From contig CM060831.1 of assembly GCA_030762175.1 (NCBI GenBank), positions 67,128,001-67,192,000 on the forward strand: a stretch of 64,000 nucleotides of DNA. The letters are read 5' to 3'. The DNA comes from Metallyticus violacea. Lineage: Eukaryota; Arthropoda; Insecta; Mantodea; Metallyticidae. The notes beneath the pieces were generated by a model, which was not told the DNA's origin, searched no databases, and worked only from the letters and a program-made list of their open reading frames with translations. Below are positions 13,849 to 26,500 of the stretch, piece after piece; within the stretch, counting starts at the first letter, position 1, and the number at the start of each line of letters is the position of its first letter. The position numbers were made by a program, and so were the translations under genes.

Positions 13849-16800
13849 CTGTTAAGAAATCATAAAAAATGAAACAATGTACTAACCAATTATTTCCTTT
13901 AATTACACAATAGAATTGTAAGTTTTCAGCAACATACTTTGTCATTACAATCAGCACAAATGCTATAGTGGCTAAAAATGAACCCATTTGTTTTAAACCT
14001 ATATTAATCTATATCCAGTGGCAAGATAAAACAAATTAAAATACACATACATGGACATTAACATACTGTAGAAGTCACTGTTTTACTGTCATACTTTACA
14101 TTATTTTACTTTTTTACACAATATAAAAAGTAACAGACTTAAATACAGTAGCATAAAAATGTTCTTTAGAAATCTATTATCATTTTGATCAACTAAAAAT
14201 GAACGAGTTTGACTATGGCATAAAAACTGATGAATTTTTGTTTGTGCAATCCCATTCTAAAACTAATTTTGTTATTTTGTAACTTTTCTTAATATATCGT
14301 GCAAGTGTTTAAGCTGCTGTTTAAAAAAGTACAAGATAACTCCTGTGTATTGATTATGGCTCCTTGGGTGATTGGCCAGATCAAGTTGGCACTAAAGGTG
14401 CTAGACATTTATAAAATTCCTTATGATCATGAACTGGTCCAGATCAGATAAACAGGATGCACCATAGAAGAAAAATGCAAGGAACATCAACAGAATATAT
14501 AATTATTCTATCCTTTGAAATCCACATTGGTGCAACACTGCATAAAAAATCAGTATCAAATCTGCTTTGATGAAGTGGCCATGCTGGAGCACTCATAAAT
14601 ATGGGATAAAAATTAATCAAAGAAGAGAATTAAAATTAGGGTACAACAATTTAAACAAAGATGATAAGAGTGCAAATCAATCAATTATGAATTCCTGCTC
14701 TTAAGATACTAAAAGGCTTCTGAACTCTTCAAGTACAGCACAATGGGCTACCATTTGCCCAATGACCATCAGAACTCCAACACATATCCTTGGAACCACC
14801 ATCTAAAAATAAGTAAACTCCAATTGACTAGCTTTAGATTTCATTCTGTACAATTAGGGTTTATCTACACCCTCATCTGAAGATGATTCCCTATTGGTTA
14901 TCTACTGACACATCCTCTTCCTATAAAGGACTACCTTCTTATATATGCTTTACTTCATTGTGAGTCATAGAGTTGAAGATGGCCAAAAGCTTGAATTTTA
15001 TCAAGTTGACATGGCTGATCACCTGAGAACCATAATCAATAATCAATGCCATGAAAGCTTCAAGTTCTACATCCCTTGTACAGTTAGAGATTCTGAAACT
15101 GATAAAAGGTAGGTGATGGGAATAATCATTAAATTTAGTATATATTTTCTCATTCAAGTTAAGTTCGCAATGTGAAGGTATCTATTTCCAATTGTGTTTT
15201 GTGGCAGATTATAAGGAAACACAAAGATAGAAAAGTGAGAAGTGAATTGCAGAATAATGTTAGAAAAACTTTATATATATATATATTTATATATATTAAG
15301 AGACTAGGATGTTCAAGAAGGCTTGGGAGCTAAAGGCTGATTGAGAATAACTTCCAGAGGAATGATTTAAAAAAGAATGGTAGCTTTGGTACTAAAGAAA
15401 AACAATTGCAATAAAAATTGGGAAAAGCCATTGGAAAAAGGTAAATATCAAGATTAAAGATGAAAATCCTCAGTCAAAGGTGAATGCAAGAAAATTTCCC
15501 CTGTTCAAAGAGCAAGTGAGAAAGGTGTGGGAATACACACAGTGGAAAGCCTGGTAAAATGTGCTTGTTGAAAGCTTTACCAACATTAAATACATTGGTC
15601 ACAATGAAAATTTCTGCAGAAATTTTGTTTGATTATAAATGCAATCCAGCTTCTATGACAACTGCTGTTTACAAATCCAAAAAGTGTTTAATAGGTTAAT
15701 GCTAGATATTTTTAGAGCTAATATTCTATCAAGTTAATGGACATAAGTCAATAAGACTTTCAGTCTATGATTTTTTTATGATGATTTTGGAGATGTAGCA
15801 CCATCAGCAAGGATTGTGTATGATTAATTTGTAGAATTAAAAGGTGGACATCCATCAGTGTAGATTTTGCATAGCAGGTCAACAGTTGATATGCATTCAT
15901 GTTTGTATGCTCCACCTGATGGTGACATTCATAAGTGCTTTGCACAAACCAGGGTTGTGCACATTTGGAGGAAATAAACATTTGTCATTACATAAGATAA
16001 TCATTGTATTTACTGGTAGTGTGAAATGAGCAATAAATAAAAGCAGTTATTGAAAGACATATTGAAACAGCAGAACTAGAGATTTAATGTCTCTGCTTGG
16101 GGTAAGCTTGAGAGAGAAAATAAAAAATAATGATTAGAGTAGTAGGGTTGCGAAATATAAATATGCTAACCACTACCTGCGCTTCATTATATACCAAGAG
16201 GTAACTTTGAAACTGGACTCAACCAAATGCCTATTTAGGGGAAAGAGGAGGAATAGAAGGAGGAAGAAGATACTATTTTAAAAATTTAAGTGTTTTTGTA
16301 ATTATCTCATAAAGTAAATGTTAAAAAGAATAAGAATACTAAAAATGAATACATCAGAATTATGATTTTATAGACCTTCTTTGCTTTCACCTTTCAACAT
16401 TATTCACTTTTAAGCACCTAATAAAATGCCAGACAGTAGAACTAAAAGTAGTATTTTATGCACAATGATTCTATAATTTTTGGTTAATGCATACACTTCA
16501 GAATAAACTGTATTATGAAACTTACTGTTGAACTTCTATTTGTCTGTTTTATTTAAGGATGATATAAACTGGTTAAAATTAAAGAGTTAAAAAAGAAAGA
16601 AAAAATTGAAGGGGGAGCCCAATTCAGGTCAGGCATCTTTTTGCTTCCACTTAAATATGCTAAGATAATTCTCAATATCTTTTTTCTTCTATTAATAATT
16701 TCTACAGAATTTGCTTTATCTGTGATCTTAGTAAATCATCTAATCGTATTGGGGCAACTGATATAAATCAATAAGGATTATCCAACTTAAAACAAACAAA

Positions 16801-19800
16801 ACCTTAGCATAGAAAAAATATTACAATAAAAAGATAGTTCATATCCTGCCAAAAACCCTTGAAAGACATGATACTTGTTGGAAATTTGTTCAGCGGCTTG
16901 TTCCTAGCAATGGGCAACACATTAAATCTCTCAAAAAGAAATAAATTTACATACTGTTCAAGCTGAATCATTAGCTTATGCACATGAACACATAAGATCT
17001 GAGGAGATATTTTAATAGATAAATGAATATTTCATATTCCTTTTTCTTCATAAATGCTGTTTGAGCTCTTCATTTCTCCATTAGGATGGAAAAACATTTA
17101 TCAAAGTTCGTCTCTAGGCTAGTAACCACTATGACTGCTTTACCTTCATTAACTTTATCAATTCTTGCAGCATATTTAAATTACAGAATATATTGAAATA
17201 TTTAGCTCAATGCATTTTAATATTTAGAAACATGGCCTACACAGCACCTACTAGAAGTATAGAAAGTTATGTATGAAATGGTTATATTAAAATAGAGCAG
17301 AATATTTATTTCAAGTTTTCTTTACAAAAATTATAACAAATTATTTTTACATTTCTTACAATTGAGAATGACCCAACTTTTCATGAGGTCCTGACTTGTC
17401 ATGACTCCCTGGTTGTTGACATACTTTAGAGCTCTGTTTCACCTACTTTTCCTCCTTTTCTCTTTTCATTTTCCTAAATATTCACCCATCCTACTTCTTT
17501 CCCACCCTCTAGCTGTCAACATTTTTATTGTTACTATATTGTTTTCCATTTTGTGTTCCATGTACCCTCTCTTTAATTGCCTGTTTCCTCACACTGCATT
17601 AAACAATGAAGCAAACTCTCTGTTTCCCCACACAAAACACACATTTCCATATTGCCTTTAATATACAATGCCTCCCATTTACATCCATGATTATCCTTCC
17701 CTCCCTTGCTTATCACAAGTGTCGATATACTTCTTCCTACCCCAGTCTTTCTTTACCATCTTGTACAATCTCAAAGAGTTTTTATTCTCAAAATTTGACC
17801 ATATCTCTTGCTTCTCAATATCTTCTATCCTCCTCTTTACTTTTCTCCTGAAACCTATTAAATTACTTTCTCCCTTCTGCCATGCATTGCCCAAACCAAT
17901 CTCTTTCAATAGTTCTTTCAGTCTCTTCCACCAGCTACTGTGCAAAACTGTTTCTTGATATTTCATACAAATTTTAATTATATTATCAACCTCTATTTTA
18001 AAATTCCTGTACCAGTATTTCAGGACTATTTCAACCATTATTCCTTTTCTACCTGTTCTACCTAATTGTGCCAATTCTACTCCGCTTGGCAATGTTTTTG
18101 GTAGCCTGAGTAAATGGCAAATTTACTATATTTACTCACAAATAAGGTCCCATTTTCATCCTAATTTTCTCACTAAAATGTGAGGTTTAATAGGCATGTA
18201 TCTTACAAAATGGTTATGGGGACAGCAATAAGGTAGGTTTTTTCTTAATTACTCATTTTTTTTTAAAAAATATCATGTTTAATTAATTTTTTAATTTTAT
18301 AATCAATTTCAGAGAAACTGAACTACATTTCTTCCTTCAAAACCAGTTTTTAGCAGATAATTACCCTCAGTTGGAGGTTTGGACTTTGGAGTGTGTGCTT
18401 GCCTTGGTAGTTAAGTGAACTATATGTTTGGCATGCAGTCAGTGCTGCCATCTAAATTTGTTTGCCTAATGAAATCTCAGCTACACAATGGTTGTGGAGC
18501 AACTTTTCGATAATTATTTATATATATATATGGATCAATAATAAATGAAGAAGAAACAGTTACAGGCATTTATTCTACTCTTCTCCCATTGTGTACCAGT
18601 TAAACACAATCAAGCAGCCTTCACAGCACAAACATAAGCAATACTTTATGCCAGTAGATAGCTACTACAGAGAAAGAATAAGTTTCAAAAAAACAGTTTT
18701 TCTTGGAATAGTGGGGAACGAAATAGCAGGCTTACTTTCCAAAAAGGCAAAAAATGCCACCAATCAACTTTTTGAAAAGCACTTCAAGCAAAAACTATAA
18801 ACCAAAAATCATAACTCTACACTGCTCAAGCAAACAAAAGGAAAATCATGAACAAAAACTCAAGAACAACCCAGAAAATAGGTTAGTTATCTTCAGACTT
18901 GCAACCAAATGCAACTGTCTAGTTACCCACCTACACAAGATGGAAAATTACATAACTGTTAAATGCACAATCTGCAAAGAACCAAACACTGAGCAGTCAC
19001 CTCCTGCTATACAAGAAGTTACACATACTTTCCATAATACCTATGATATCTCTGTACTATAATGGGCTGTAAGAAAACACCTACAAAGGTTACCATTAGG
19101 TAAAAAAGAAGATAAATTATATTTAATTCTAAATGTTCCGAGATCTGAGCATGAAAATTTGATGTAGCCATTTTGAAGGTGTAGGTGTTAGGTGCATTTT
19201 TTTATTTAAGGATGTTCTATTACAGCTTTGGTCATTAGCATCCAGTTCAATTTTGCTCAGAGGCTTCTTATTTCATGTTTGCCATAAACCCACAAAATAG
19301 ACCAATGGCTTTATTTCCCTTCCAAAGGAAGCCATACTTATGATTTTTACACCCTAAAAAAATTCATTGACCCTGGCCCGTTTTGCACCCACGACCTTAA
19401 GTCTAGGAGGCAACAATGGTTACCACTAGACTACCAGGACTGACAACCATTTTGAACATCAGCATTAATACAGATACCATTCCATTTATTTAAAAAATTA
19501 AATTGGAAAGGTTCATGGAAAAATGTTTTTAAAACAAGGGCCTAATAATTAAAATAAACTACTTACAAAAAGGAAGCAGGGGGGGGGGGAGAAAGAAAGA
19601 AAAAAGGTGGGTTCAGAGAAAAGAGAAAAATTGTAGGTAAATGAAATAGTTTCACTACTTAGCATCTTTGATGAAGCATGCATTTTACTTTGTTTATTAA
19701 TCTCTTTACCACAAATACCTTCACTTCTCATTGACTTAAAGAATGGAAAAAGGGAAAAAAACATTATTACTGTCTACCACAGTAACTTTAATTATAATAT

Positions 19801-20451
19801 AGGTATATTACTACAGTAAAATAGAACTATACTATATATACAGAGTTAGGCATTTATAGTGTTGTGGCCATTTTACACACACACACAAACACACAAAAAG
19901 ACCTTGGGCAAAATTTGGACAAATGATAGCGACCTTAATTTGTCCTTGAAATGCAATTATCTAGTTCATTTCAAGGACAAATAGGTTTTTTCAAATCGAA
20001 TGGTGTATTTTTTCCCCGGAAATAGAAAGAGCATTTAATTTTCAGTATAAAATTTCTTGTACATCTCTGCCCATGGATGACATTTCCAACATATGTTTTA
20101 ACTGCAATGTGACTTTCCAAATACCCTGTATTATACATCATTAATGAGTAATACTTTCCTATGATGCAAAATAAACTGAAATGGGCATGGGGGAAAAAAA
20201 TGTATGATGTATCATCTGAAGTTTCCTTTGTGCAGCTCCAATTTGTTAATTTTTATTTAAACAAAATTTGTGAAAACAGTTTGCAGGCTATTTTATCACA
20301 TACTCAAATATTAAAAATTGTAGCAAAATAAAACCATTTAATAGAATCCATCAAGATATTTGGCAAGACAAAAAGGATGCACCAAGCTTGATTGTTTATT
20401 ACATTATGTAAACATGTATATAAAATTCAGTTTGAACATAAAAAAAAATAC

Positions 20452-20523
<72 letters not shown>

Positions 20524-23500
20524 TCAAGTGAAATAAAACTGATTGGCTGATTATTTTATTCTAATTTATAGAAGCAGAAATATTAAAGCACTGATATCAA
20601 TACATACATTAAGACTTGCATGCTTTTTATTGATTTCTGAAACAATTTTAATTACAGCATGCAAAATGCTAAACGAGGATGTACAATATGGATCATCACA
20701 GCCTTCAATATAAAATAAATTGATGTTAATTAAATCATACAATTTTATTTTGTCAACTGGTTACTATTCTACACTGTACCATGAAAACATCCTAAGCAAG
20801 TAAGCTTATAATGCAGAAATTTTATGGATGATGAAATGCAAATAAATGATAGCAGTGTCAGCCTATGTGGTTTGGTTAGAGCACACTCTACTCTGGACCC
20901 AAGGTTCCCAGGTTCAAACCCAGCCAAGATCGTTAAATTTTTCAGAGTGTAAAAATCTTGAGTGCAAGTCTTTCAATGGGGAATTTGAGCTGGGATTCCA
21001 TGTCATAGATTTACAATACATTAAAGAATTCCAACCTGAAAAAAGAGGTCCTGGGACACAATTATTGACATTTTTATGCCCAAGAAATACCTTAGTTCCC
21101 TGTAAGATTGCACTGGGGGGATGGGCTTACCATGTGTCCCCCTGCACTCTGTTGGGAATAAAGTATACTTGAAATTTTCCTAGGTAATTAAAGCCTTCCT
21201 CACAGGAAGCATCCATGTTCCAAGTTGAAACAATGGGTACTAACCATTAAAACCAGAAAGGAAAAAAAGGAGAAAAATATAGAAGCAGGAAATGTAGGTA
21301 TCTTCCGGCACTAAGTGAGCTGCTTGCAGAAATAAATTGAAACTCACTGTATATATCTATATACATGATTAATATTACTAGTCTCATATCATTCCAGGCA
21401 CCATATGGAAGGGTACTTTGACATCTAGTAACTTTTATCTGGCAGGGTGTAATGTACCCACATATTTGATACCCGTGTTCACCTTGAAAGTTCTGCCATT
21501 TCCTTTATGGTTTTGTCCAGGTTTTCATTATGCTACAGGTTTTTGCTACACAGTTTATAGCTTTAATGCGCCTTTTATGATGGGGATAAGAAACAAAATA
21601 TTTGAAAACAATAATTGCAAGAAAGCATTCAAATATACAGATAAGAAAACTTTAAGGATTTATATTTATTGACATGTATGATTATAAATTTTCATCAACA
21701 ATTCAGGGTTTTAGTTCAAAGATCTGTTTTCAATACTCCCAATATATCACAATGTGTAAAGAAAAATGATTACATGTTCTTCATGCACTTTGGCAAAATT
21801 TGATACAATTTGGGTTCACTTACTCCATGCTTCTGGCATTATCACTATTAAATTCACCAACAAATAATTTGTCCACTATTAAATTAGTTAATTGGTACTT
21901 TTAAAGTGAAGCTAATCATATAATTACTGTTAGAAATATCCCCCACAAAAAAGGAAAATTAAACAACTGCATTTTCTGCTGGTGTACTAAGAAAAAATGG
22001 TTTTTACTTGAAAAGAATCACCATACAATTGTCTCTTATTAGACACTACAAATCACATTTCAGTTTTCCATAGATTATCCATGTGGGAAAATGTTGCATC
22101 TATGATTTCACAACAATTAGCTATGTAAAATAGGAATAATGGAGGCAGGAAAATTGTTTATATGGGTAAGTTTTGGAACAGATGAACAAAATTTGCAGGA
22201 AAGTTATACAATGCTGTCTTTTATTGGGTATTCATTTTGTAGCTCCATTTCATCTCTTTAAATTATTTTTCTATGGTTTAATGTTCCTTTTATAGTTAAC
22301 CGATTTTCAATTATGTCCCAAATAAAATTATGCATCTAATTCTTTACATGTGTCTTTTGTTACAGACGAATTTCACTAAAATAATGCTAAAATGCAGCAT
22401 AATCTAAATTTATCAAACACTTGCAATGAAAACACTACATCAATGCCATGCACTAGACATAACAGGGTCTCACCACTGTTGCATTCTGTATTTGAGCTTG
22501 TTGCTGAAACATCTGCCTTAACACTTGAAGCTGAGCTGCTTTCATCCATTGACATCAAACTACTGCTGTTGTTATCAGTAGAATTGCGCCTTTCTTTATC
22601 AAAGCGTGGTGTTTTACCACGTCCAGGTTCTTCCACAATACCTCCAGAATAAGCATCAAATGTATATGCAACTGAGCGCTCAATAGCAGGCATTGTTTCT
22701 TCTGAGAAACTATGAACTTTCTTATAATGAAACTGGAGGCACTGTTTGGTAGTAAATGCTGCAACACAGCCATTCTCTTTGCACCTAAATAAGCAAATAT
22801 CTTTCATTAGCTGCATAAATTTCTTAAGATTAACATATTTTAGGAAGTTAAAAGTATTTACTAATTTGCAAAGCTTAAGGACAAGGGTAAAAGTAATTTT
22901 GTCCCATTTGGAATATTGTCATAAGTCAGGATCAGCTAATATTTTTTAAAGCTAAACCCCCAAAAAATTAATATTCATCTTAATCAACAGGATATGCACA
23001 AAACCATGAGATGTGTTTAATTTGACAGTACTTTAAGAGCTCTGTACTTGAGTACTGTCTAGTTGGAGCAAATAAATGGAAATTATCAAACATTAAACAT
23101 TATTGTTACAGATTTTCAATTCATTTAATAGTGTGCTAAAAAATAACTCTGTTGAGAACTTTTGGATAACTTTATATGAGATCAAATAATTGAGAAGCTT
23201 GAGAAAAGGCACAATGTGACTATTATGGCCAAGAACTGGCCTTCAGAAAAGACAGTTATTTTATGGACTAGTGGAGATCATCCATAAAAAGAAAATAAAA
23301 AACATGTTGAATGAGATATGCTATATATTCCTAAGAGTCAAAATAGATTTGCACCAGGCAATTAGTGATTTTGTTAAAGTGCACAGGAGTGCAGGTTATT
23401 CCAGCTTACAATGATCAGATTACAAACAATAGTGGTTTATTTGATGATACATGTTCATCAACACTTATGAAATGTTCCGTCTTTTTCTGAATCCATTTTG

Positions 23501-26500
23501 GCTAAAAGTGGCAGTCTTCTTTTCAAACATGGAATCAAGCCCTTCTTCAAACCCTTACCCAATTAAAACAGACAAGGATGACTTGTATCTCAGGGCTGCT
23601 GGTGTCTACAAGATCCCCTGTAAGTGTAATCTTTGCTACACTGGATAAACATTGTACATAATGAATGAACGAAAAAATAACACTGAATTCATTTAGCATA
23701 TCCCAGGAACTCAATAACGACACATCATCATTTTGAATAGAATCAGTAGATTTACATCAACACCACCATTGTACTGGGTATATATACTCTGCTCACAATA
23801 TTCAGGTTTCTGGGATGTGGCCACCAAAGAGGTGTTGTTAAAGTCTCACATTGTCAACAGAGACACAGTAATGCAGCTAAGCTCCAGATGGAAGTCGACA
23901 ATAGCTGGTATTACACGAATGATGAAAAGGTAACATGTGGCAAGTGTTTGATGACAACGAGCTTCATATTTCCACTCACCTAACCATCCAATTGCCTTGG
24001 TTAATGTGTCCTGTTGCCATATTTTGCTTTGCTCTCGATGCAAGGATGAAATAAAGATTCCATTTAGCTTGTTAAAATTAACATTTACCTCACTCTTGGG
24101 TACCTGTTTTCTCCTTACATTCACTATCGTCTCCACATTTTGCATGATTGATATTGCAACTACTTTAAAAGCTCTGAAACAAACTAAGATATAATGAAGT
24201 AAAAGTCTAGACTCCACGTAAAGTTGATATGTAAATGCCAAAAACAAACCCTAACAAGTTACTAGATAAAAAACACAATTTATTGGAAGAAACTACTACA
24301 GAAGCCCTTTTGTGTTCTCTGACATAGTCATTCTTGTTTAACATTAGTTTATCAAAAACTTGTTGCATGTTAACCTATTCACCATTCCTATAATACTAGA
24401 GAGGCAGCAAGTGAAGGACCAATAAAGCAGCAGCTTGCCCATTTCCTGATTGGCTCGTGGCCCACATATTTCACAATCAGTATATCAATAGGCACTTAAC
24501 CAACAGAACATTCTTTGGTTCCTTGAAGATGATGGCAGATTTTATGGTAGTCAAAACTAGGAAAAGTTTGCCTAGCTCACTCAGGCAGTTATCTGAGAAT
24601 TTCAAATATAATACATGCTGAGAAAGCCTAATTTGATTGGAAATGTAATTTTTTCATACAAATCATGTATTAGGCTACAGTCTGGATTCAGAGTCAGAGA
24701 GGAAAGTTTCAAAGTCAAGGCAAAATAAAATTAGCCCTTACATTTAAATTGGAACTTGCACAGTGAAGCTAATCATATAATTGATATCATTGTATGATTC
24801 AGTTGAGCTACACACTCTTAATGCTTCAGTTACTTGTCATAATGTATGGAATTGGTTTCAAGAATTCAATTGGACTTTAGCCTGGCTGAAGATGAGAACT
24901 AAATGTTCTTGAAACCGGTTCCATACATTATGACAAGTAAGTGAAGCATTAAGAGTGTGTAGTTCAACTGAATCATACAATGATATCAAATAAATCTTTG
25001 TCTATTAACTACTTAAGATGAATAATGAAGAATCAATCTGAATACTGTGTTATAACAATATGATGAATTAGAGTATAATATTTTATAACATATTTTTAAA
25101 AGAGTTTTTCTATCTCATGACTAATTCTTATACCCTTACACAAACTAGAAACTTTGTTTGCACCAAGTCCGTTTCTAGACTAAGTTCTTCATCTTCAGTC
25201 ATATCTCACATTTATAGCTTCCTTATTTAAATGCTTATACAAAAATTTAAGTTGGAAGCTTTGTCTTCACCAATCTGTTTCTTAACTTTGAATGAAAACA
25301 CCAAACATTGAAAACATATGTTCTACACCAGCAGATGGTGCTCTAGCTGTAAAGAGTTGCATAACTTTGTCTATTACCACCTTGCCAATAACATTTTCTT
25401 GAGATTTCTATCATTGTCTATCATTGCAAAGCCTGCAAAGATACATCTTGTACCACTTCATCAGCGAATAATGTCGGAATAAAGGATTGAGATTTTGCTT
25501 GGTATTTCATCAGTGTTGGAAGAAATGAAGTTCCTGCAGATTTTTCATGGACAAACTGAAATGCACATTCACTCTTAGATGATACTAAAACATATTCTGA
25601 GTTACCTAAATGTAAATTGGAACTTGCACAGTAAAGCTCATCATATTAATTGATATCACTGTATGATTCAGTTGAACTACACACTCTTAAAGCTTACTTA
25701 CTTTTCATAAATGTATGGAACAGGTTTCGAGAACATTTATGAAAAGTAAGTGAAGCTTTAAGAGTGTGTAGTTCAACTGAATCATACAATGATATCAATT
25801 ATATTCTGAGTTGTTGTTTAATACAATATTAACAATGATAGTCAGAAAATGTCGTGCAGCTAATGCTCAAATGTATCATTTTTCAAACATCTTAGTTTTT
25901 GTGTCATGCATATTCTGAGTTATTGTTTAATACAAAAGTAACAATGAAAGCCATAAAATGTTGTGCAGCTAATGCTGGACTATAACATTTTTCAAACATC
26001 TTAGTTTTTGTGTCATTAGTTCCCAATTTCTTTAATACTAATTTCATTCTTTAGTTTTTTCCACACTTTCACTGTAGTCCAATGGTACAGTCATTTCTCT
26101 GGGTTAGGTCAAGAGCCAGTGCTATTGGTTTTAACACATTTAAAAATCATCAGCATTGGGCTTTATATAAAGGTCACTAACCTTTCTCCTAATCAAATCT
26201 TGAATATTGCCTATATTTTCTTCACAAATTTTCATAAGGAGTGACCAGTTTTTACTGTAAGATTCAAGTTAATCCATCAAATTTCTTGAGGCAGGATTTA
26301 TGAATGCTCTCCTCCTTCACTCCTAAATTTTGCATCAGCAAATGTTTATTGCAGAAGTATTTCAAAATTTCTACTATTGTCCCTTTATGATTGAAGAATC
26401 CTTGGTAAGATTCTGGAAGAGAAGATACAAAATAATAGCAGAACAGACCTAAGAAATTACATCAATATCTTCACTTTCTTTGAGAGCACTCTTCATTTTT

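Noticed and set aside
13849..13987. N-terminal extension of the last-exon ORF, hydrophobic and Met-initiated, resembling a signal peptide
   Set aside because: It lies upstream of a good acceptor (TTAACAG), is intron-like in composition and would break the in-frame join with exon H.
14871..14900. CTGAAGATGA near 14877 as another hammerhead-like core
   Set aside because: No GAAAC follows within a plausible hairpin distance and no inverted arms are visible.
17401..17958. Overlapping plus-strand ORFs rich in Phe, Leu and Pro
   Set aside because: They are opposite or next to the LINE fragment read on the minus strand and look like low-complexity translation of a T/C-rich strand.
20870..20930. 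Possible tRNA gene, with similar heads at 30471 and 46557
   Set aside because: A and B boxes are present but no proper cloverleaf can be read, and each is followed by a shared SINE body.
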